Part shown: positions 61,188 to 64,000 of the stretch, piece after piece
Numbering within the stretch: the stretch's first letter is position 1
Layout: every line of letters starts with the position of its first letter
IMG/VR virus record: IMGVR_UViG_3300025120_000017
Coordinates: 107,835 to 171,834 of that record
Source: a virus
Reading direction: 5' to 3' (one strand)
DNA: 64,000 nucleotides
Translations under genes and position numbers: made by a program
The notes under the pieces: model-generated
The model's input: the letters and a program-made list of their open reading frames with translations, nothing else
Told to the model about the DNA's origin: nothing
Database searches by the model: none

Positions 61188-61490
61188 TTAAACCCATTTA
61201 ATAAAATTATTATCTGACTCAATATCTTTTATTTTTTCTTCGTTTGGTCTAATTACAACAGCCAATGATTGAACCTTATTATCTTGTTTGAAGTCTTTCA
61301 TTAAGTTTTCCCATCTTTCAATTTCTTTTGCTCTCCATTGGTTTAATGTTGTATCTTCATCAAACACTAGAAAGTATCCTTTGTGTAAATCTGTTCCAAC
61401 ACCAGTTTCCCATGTAAATTCTCCATGTGTTTCTTTTGGGTGTCGTGGTTCATTATATCCCCACTTTAAATAAAATCTTTCTTTGCTCAT
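61188..61490 (-). CDS. Hypothetical protein, 100 aa
   Basis: A Trp-rich small protein (RFYLKWGYNEPRHPKETHGE, then NQWRAKEIERWENLMKDF). Overlaps the next gene by 4 bp. The leader is a variant (AAAAAGGAAAAAAG). Not recognised. Confidence 0.55.
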   Translation of the reverse strand: MSKERFYLKWGYNEPRHPKETHGEFTWETGVGTDLHKGYFLVFDEDTTLNQWRAKEIERWENLMKDFKQDNKVQSLAVVIRPNEEKIKDIESDNNFIKWV

Positions 61491-61729
61491 CTTTTTTCCT
61501 TTTTATGTTGTACTAAATAACTTGCTGTTAATATTTTATATGTATGCTCAAAGCAAATCTCATGCTCCCATATGTTATCAGAAACGTTGTATTCAGAAAT
61601 AACCTCTCCTACTACATTCAATATACCAGCTTCTACACATTTAATACAATCTTTTCTATTCATTAAAGATGTATCTATCTTAACTTTATCACCGATATTA
61701 AATTTATAATCCGCTATTAATTTACTCAT
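61487..61729 (-). CDS. Hypothetical SH3-like protein, 80 aa
   Basis: Begins MSKLIADYKFNIGDKVKIDT with a KOW/SH3-like strand start, then CIKCVEAGILNVVGEVISEY. Two Cys are present. Leader TTAAACCAAAACAAAG. Not recognised. Confidence 0.55.
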   Translation of the reverse strand: MSKLIADYKFNIGDKVKIDTSLMNRKDCIKCVEAGILNVVGEVISEYNVSDNIWEHEICFEHTYKILTASYLVQHKKEKR

Positions 61730-61741
61730 CTTTGTTTTGGT

Positions 61742-61927
61742 TTAATAGTTCTTTATAATCCAATGAACCATTTCCTTATAATTAATTGTAGTCTGCTCCA
61801 AATTACCTTTACTATCTCTTGTAAATAATTGGTCTTCGTTGTACCACTCAGGTTTTATCTCCACAAACTCTTTAGCTTCTTTACCTTTACTTTGTGCCCA
61901 TTCTCTAAATAATCTTCTTCCGTTCAT
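61742..61927 (-). CDS. Hypothetical protein, 61 aa
   Basis: A small basic then mixed protein (MNGRRLFREWAQSKGKEAKE). Its stop lies inside the next gene's leader. Leader ATCAAAACAAAG before its own ATG. Not recognised. Confidence 0.55.
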   Translation of the reverse strand: MNGRRLFREWAQSKGKEAKEFVEIKPEWYNEDQLFTRDSKGNLEQTTINYKEMVHWIIKNY

Positions 61928-62102
61928 CTTTGTTTTGATTTAATGGTTCTCTCGTATCTACAAAATCATGTGGGTCTCCATCTAGATTATTTTCTTGTAT
62001 CCAGGTGTTGAGATTTTTATAAAGACTGTTTCTTAAAGGGCCTTTTAGTTCTTTTAATTCATACATAAACTGGTCTAGTTTGTATAGTACTTCTTTACTC
62101 AT
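61905..62102 (-). CDS. Hypothetical helical protein, 65 aa
   Basis: A helical protein (VLYKLDQFMYELKELKGPLR). Its last codons (LNQNKDERKKII) are written by the next gene's leader and start, so it overlaps that gene by 23 bp. Not recognised. Confidence 0.55.
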   Translation of the reverse strand: MSKEVLYKLDQFMYELKELKGPLRNSLYKNLNTWIQENNLDGDPHDFVDTREPLNQNKDERKKII

Positions 62103-62337
62103 CTTTGTTTAAATTATCTTGAATATATTCTATTATCATTTTAGGTGTTATATTACAACCACCATGTTCAATTTCATATTCACCGAATCCAAGTTCACTA
62201 AATTCTACTCTCTTTATAATTTGTTTAGTTCTGGGATTATATATTCTCACCTCTGCTTTTCTATCCATATCATGCTCTATGATATATTTCCATTCTACCC
62301 CTTTTACATTTATATTTCTGAGTTTTCCTTTACTCAT
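62095..62337 (-). CDS. Hypothetical protein, 80 aa
   Basis: A small beta-rich protein (LRNINVKGVEWKYIIEHDMD, then RKAEVRIYNPRTKQIIKRVE). Leader TTAAACCAAAAATAAG. Not recognised. Confidence 0.55.
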   Translation of the reverse strand: MSKGKLRNINVKGVEWKYIIEHDMDRKAEVRIYNPRTKQIIKRVEFSELGFGEYEIEHGGCNITPKMIIEYIQDNLNKDE

Positions 62338-62338
62338 C

Positions 62339-62515
62339 TTATTTTTGGTTTAATTCTTTAATCTCAAATACTTTACAATCTTCAACATCTACACAATTTG
62401 ACATTTCTTTTTTCCATTTTAACATTTTCTTTATGTTAGTTGAAATGTTATACCCTATTGTAAAGTCATCATTTCTCTCATCATGAATTAACCCTATGTA
62501 TCTTTTTTTACTCAT
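62339..62515 (-). CDS. Hypothetical protein, 58 aa
   Basis: A complete 58-residue frame (MSKKRYIGLIHDERNDDF) ending ELNQK. It fits the one-gene gap between two cassettes, carries the shared leader, and its end is written by the next leader. Confidence 0.6.
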   Translation of the reverse strand: MSKKRYIGLIHDERNDDFTIGYNISTNIKKMLKWKKEMSNCVDVEDCKVFEIKELNQK

Positions 62516-62526
62516 CTTAGTTTTGA

Positions 62527-62802
62527 TTAGTATTCGTGTATAATAGTTTCTTTCAATTCTTCAGGTGTTCGTTGTTTAATATCCATTTCTATACATTTTC
62601 TTGCTTCAGATAGAGATATATAAACATCTCTTTTCAGGGCACCTTTTTCATTCCAACTCTGAAAATATTGATACTCTGATTTAATAGTATTACCATTTTC
62701 ATGTTGACCTAAAGTATAATAAACTACACTTTCATCTTTATATTGTGGGTAGAAATAACTTACATGTTCGTACTTTTCTTCTATGATTCTATATTTTCTC
62801 AT
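62527..62802 (-). CDS. Hypothetical protein, 91 aa
   Basis: A Tyr/Glu-rich protein (IIEEKYEHVSYFYPQYKDES) with a helical end. Overlaps the neighbouring small gene by 4 bp (ATGA). Leader TATTAAACCAAAAAGAAG. Not recognised. Confidence 0.55.
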   Translation of the reverse strand: MRKYRIIEEKYEHVSYFYPQYKDESVVYYTLGQHENGNTIKSEYQYFQSWNEKGALKRDVYISLSEARKCIEMDIKQRTPEELKETIIHEY

Positions 62803-62963
62803 CTTCTTTTTGGTTTAATACTAATAATAAGTTCTTTTAACCAAACATTAAAAACTTGTCTTGGTTTTTTTCTTTTACCTACTTCTTCTTGCACCATCAT
62901 ACCTCTCATGTAAGATTGGGTGGCTATTTTTTCTACTTCTTCTGTTGTATATGTTTTACTCAT
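62799..62963 (-). CDS. Hypothetical basic protein, 54 aa
   Basis: A complete 54-residue frame (MSKTYTTEEVEKIATQSY, then KRKKPRQ and a VWLKELIISIKPKRR end). The stop overlaps the next ATG. Carries the shared leader. Helical and basic at the C-terminus; not recognised. Confidence 0.6.
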   Translation of the reverse strand: MSKTYTTEEVEKIATQSYMRGMMVQEEVGKRKKPRQVFNVWLKELIISIKPKRR

Positions 62964-62986
62964 CTTTGTTTTGGTTTTTTAACTAT

Positions 62987-63262
62987 TTATATACATGCTA
63001 AATATTCAAAATTTGATAGAGTGAACTCTTCTGTTCTTCCAGGTGTAGAATGGAGATATTCAACAATAACTTTATCGTTTTTTATATCTTTAACAATTAC
63101 AGATACAGGGGATGATGAACCTAAATCTAAATTAAATTGTTTTCCTATTATATCTTCTTTACTCATCTTAGTTCCTGTTGTAACAAATTCTGCTATTGGA
63201 ATAGTTTTAGGAAATACTCTTTTAAGTATTGGTAATGATGGTCCTTTCTTTTCCTTACTCAT
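62987..63262 (-). CDS. Hypothetical protein with internal MSK start, 91 aa
   Basis: Starts MSKEKKGPSLPILKRVFPKT. A second ATG at 63166 reads MSKEDIIGKQF and is preceded by ACTAAG, a copy of the cassette leader, so a 58-residue C-terminal product could also be made. The C-terminal part is beta-rich and SH3-like (VIVKDIKNDKVIVEYLHS). Not recognised. Confidence 0.55.
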   Translation of the reverse strand: MSKEKKGPSLPILKRVFPKTIPIAEFVTTGTKMSKEDIIGKQFNLDLGSSSPVSVIVKDIKNDKVIVEYLHSTPGRTEEFTLSNFEYLACI

Positions 63263-63275
63263 CTTTGTTTTGATT

Positions 63276-63386
63276 TTAATCTCTTGTTACTATACAACCC
63301 ATATTTTCAAGTTGTTCTAATATTGCCTCAAACTCTTCTTTACTAAAATCATCTAATAAGGAAGTATCTATTATTATATTACTCAT
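63276..63386 (-). CDS. Hypothetical protein, 36 aa
   Basis: A complete 36-residue frame (MSNIIIDTSLLDDFSKEE) with the ACTAAACAAAG leader, filling the gap between two cassettes. Acidic and helical. Not recognised. Confidence 0.5.
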   Translation of the reverse strand: MSNIIIDTSLLDDFSKEEFEAILEQLENMGCIVTRD

Positions 63387-63392
63387 CTTTGT

Positions 63393-63674
63393 TTAGTTCT
63401 TTTTTACACTATCAACAAACCACTTTTGTTTAAAATCTTCATCAATAGTACATTTATTAATAAATTCTTCTTTTGATAAATGCCATTCATTATTTTTTCT
63501 ACTTTTCCAATAATTGAAGTATCTATTATACGCTACTTCTTGTTTATAAAATGAACTGCTATTTGAATCATCTATTTGTTTTTGTAATAACAAATTGTTT
63601 TTTTTAATTAAAATGTAAGACTGTCGCATTACATGTAAAGAAATTATTATTATTATAAGTAAAAATATTGTCAT
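63393..63674 (-). CDS. Small membrane-anchored protein, 93 aa
   Basis: A signal-anchor helix (MTIFLLIIIIISLHVMRQSY) followed by a polar, Lys/Asn-rich domain ending FVDSVKKN. Type II-like inner-membrane topology is expected. Not recognised. Confidence 0.55.
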   Translation of the reverse strand: MTIFLLIIIIISLHVMRQSYILIKKNNLLLQKQIDDSNSSSFYKQEVAYNRYFNYWKSRKNNEWHLSKEEFINKCTIDEDFKQKWFVDSVKKN

Positions 63675-63877
63675 TGGTTTAGTTCTTTTAATAATTTTAC
63701 ATCAATAGATAAAACATTAGCTACATCATTTTTAGTATAAGACTTTGAGTATATTCGCAGTTCTTCTGTTAGGGTATTACCATAAGCAAATTTACCTAAA
63801 TATCTTTCTACCCATTCAGTTTCACTTATAGGTATTCTTAGTAAACCTATGCTTGATATTTCTATTCTATTGTTCAT
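63671..63877 (-). CDS. Hypothetical protein, 68 aa
   Basis: A small protein (MNNRIEISSIGLLRIPISET) with a Tyr-rich middle and helical end. Overlaps neighbours by 4 and 11 bp. Not recognised. Confidence 0.55.
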   Translation of the reverse strand: MNNRIEISSIGLLRIPISETEWVERYLGKFAYGNTLTEELRIYSKSYTKNDVANVLSIDVKLLKELNQ

Positions 63878-64000
63878 CTTCTTTTCCTTTTAATTCTTTT
63901 TCAATTATCTTTACCATTTCATCAAATGTAACTCCTTCTTCGTCTGCTCGTTGTTGTATGAATTTTGCTGGTAGATGTATATAATTTGCTTGACCTAATC
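63867..64000 (-). CDS. Partial hypothetical protein (5' end off window)
   Basis: The last 43 residues of a frame entering from the right edge: YIHLPAKFIQQRADEEGVTF, then DEMVKIIEKELKGKEDEQ. The start lies outside. It ends in a helical, charged tail and overlaps the next gene by 11 bp. Not recognised. Confidence 0.6.
   Translation of the reverse strand, partial: LGQANYIHLPAKFIQQRADEEGVTFDEMVKIIEKELKGKEDEQ

Overview
The window reads as part of a large, AT-rich, T4-type contractile-tailed phage genome, probably infecting a marine member of the Bacteroidota (Flavobacteriia). The phage signs are a gp17-type terminase large subunit, a T4-like baseplate/spike set, collagen-like and repeat-rich fibres, NrdA/NrdB, UvdE, a DnaQ-type exonuclease and long runs of overlapping small genes. 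The host inference rests on A-rich leaders without Shine-Dalgarno sequences, a flavobacterial-looking porin, and a P-II protein of the type linked to AmtB. No tRNA, rRNA, CRISPR array, integrase or insertion sequence was seen.

Layout. (1) 1-9.05 kb, minus strand: baseplate and spike genes plus small virion-associated genes. (2) 9.09-19.4 kb, minus: adhesion module with a tandem-repeat fibre, a BspA-type repeat protein and a collagen-like fibre. (3) 19.4-28.7 kb, minus: modification operon with two related GT-B-like glycosyltransferases, a C5-cytosine methyltransferase, a TagD-like nucleotidyltransferase, a HAD-kinase fusion, GT2 and GT32 enzymes and UvdE. (4) 28.8-33.4 kb, minus: nrdA, nrdB, a PD-(D/E)XK nuclease and small genes. 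(5) 33.6-35.5 kb, plus: terL, then short minus (35.5-37.7) and plus (37.8-41.4) islands, the latter with two metallophosphoesterases. (6) 41.4-48.6 kb, minus: a cluster dominated by proteins sharing an N-terminal MKSLxEF peptide. (7) 48.6-53.8 kb, minus: a virion protein, a cupin, small membrane proteins, a DnaQ exonuclease and NDP kinase. (8) 54.0-56.7 kb, minus: a complete P-II / AmtB / outer-membrane porin operon. (9) 57.0-57.3 kb: a non-coding block with several inverted repeats, a candidate structured RNA. (10) 57.3-64 kb, minus: dense small genes including a stand-alone DnaA domain-IV protein, tiny membrane proteins and a run of MSK cassettes joined by a shared leader.

Two systems stand out. 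First, eleven otherwise dissimilar proteins begin with MKSLxEF/Y-type peptides, and most have an (I/L)-x-E site 10-14 residues in. This matches the T4 capsid-targeting sequence (MKTYQEFIAE) cleaved by the gp21 prohead protease. They probably form a large set of capsid-internal, possibly co-injected proteins, and one of them (45682-46884) looks like a polyprotein with four such sites. Second, the phage carries what looks like a host-derived nitrogen-acquisition operon: an outer-membrane porin, an inner-membrane ammonium channel and its P-II regulator, in which the usual T-loop uridylylation tyrosine is histidine. The methyltransferase/glycosyltransferase operon is a third candidate system, for DNA or surface glycan modification.
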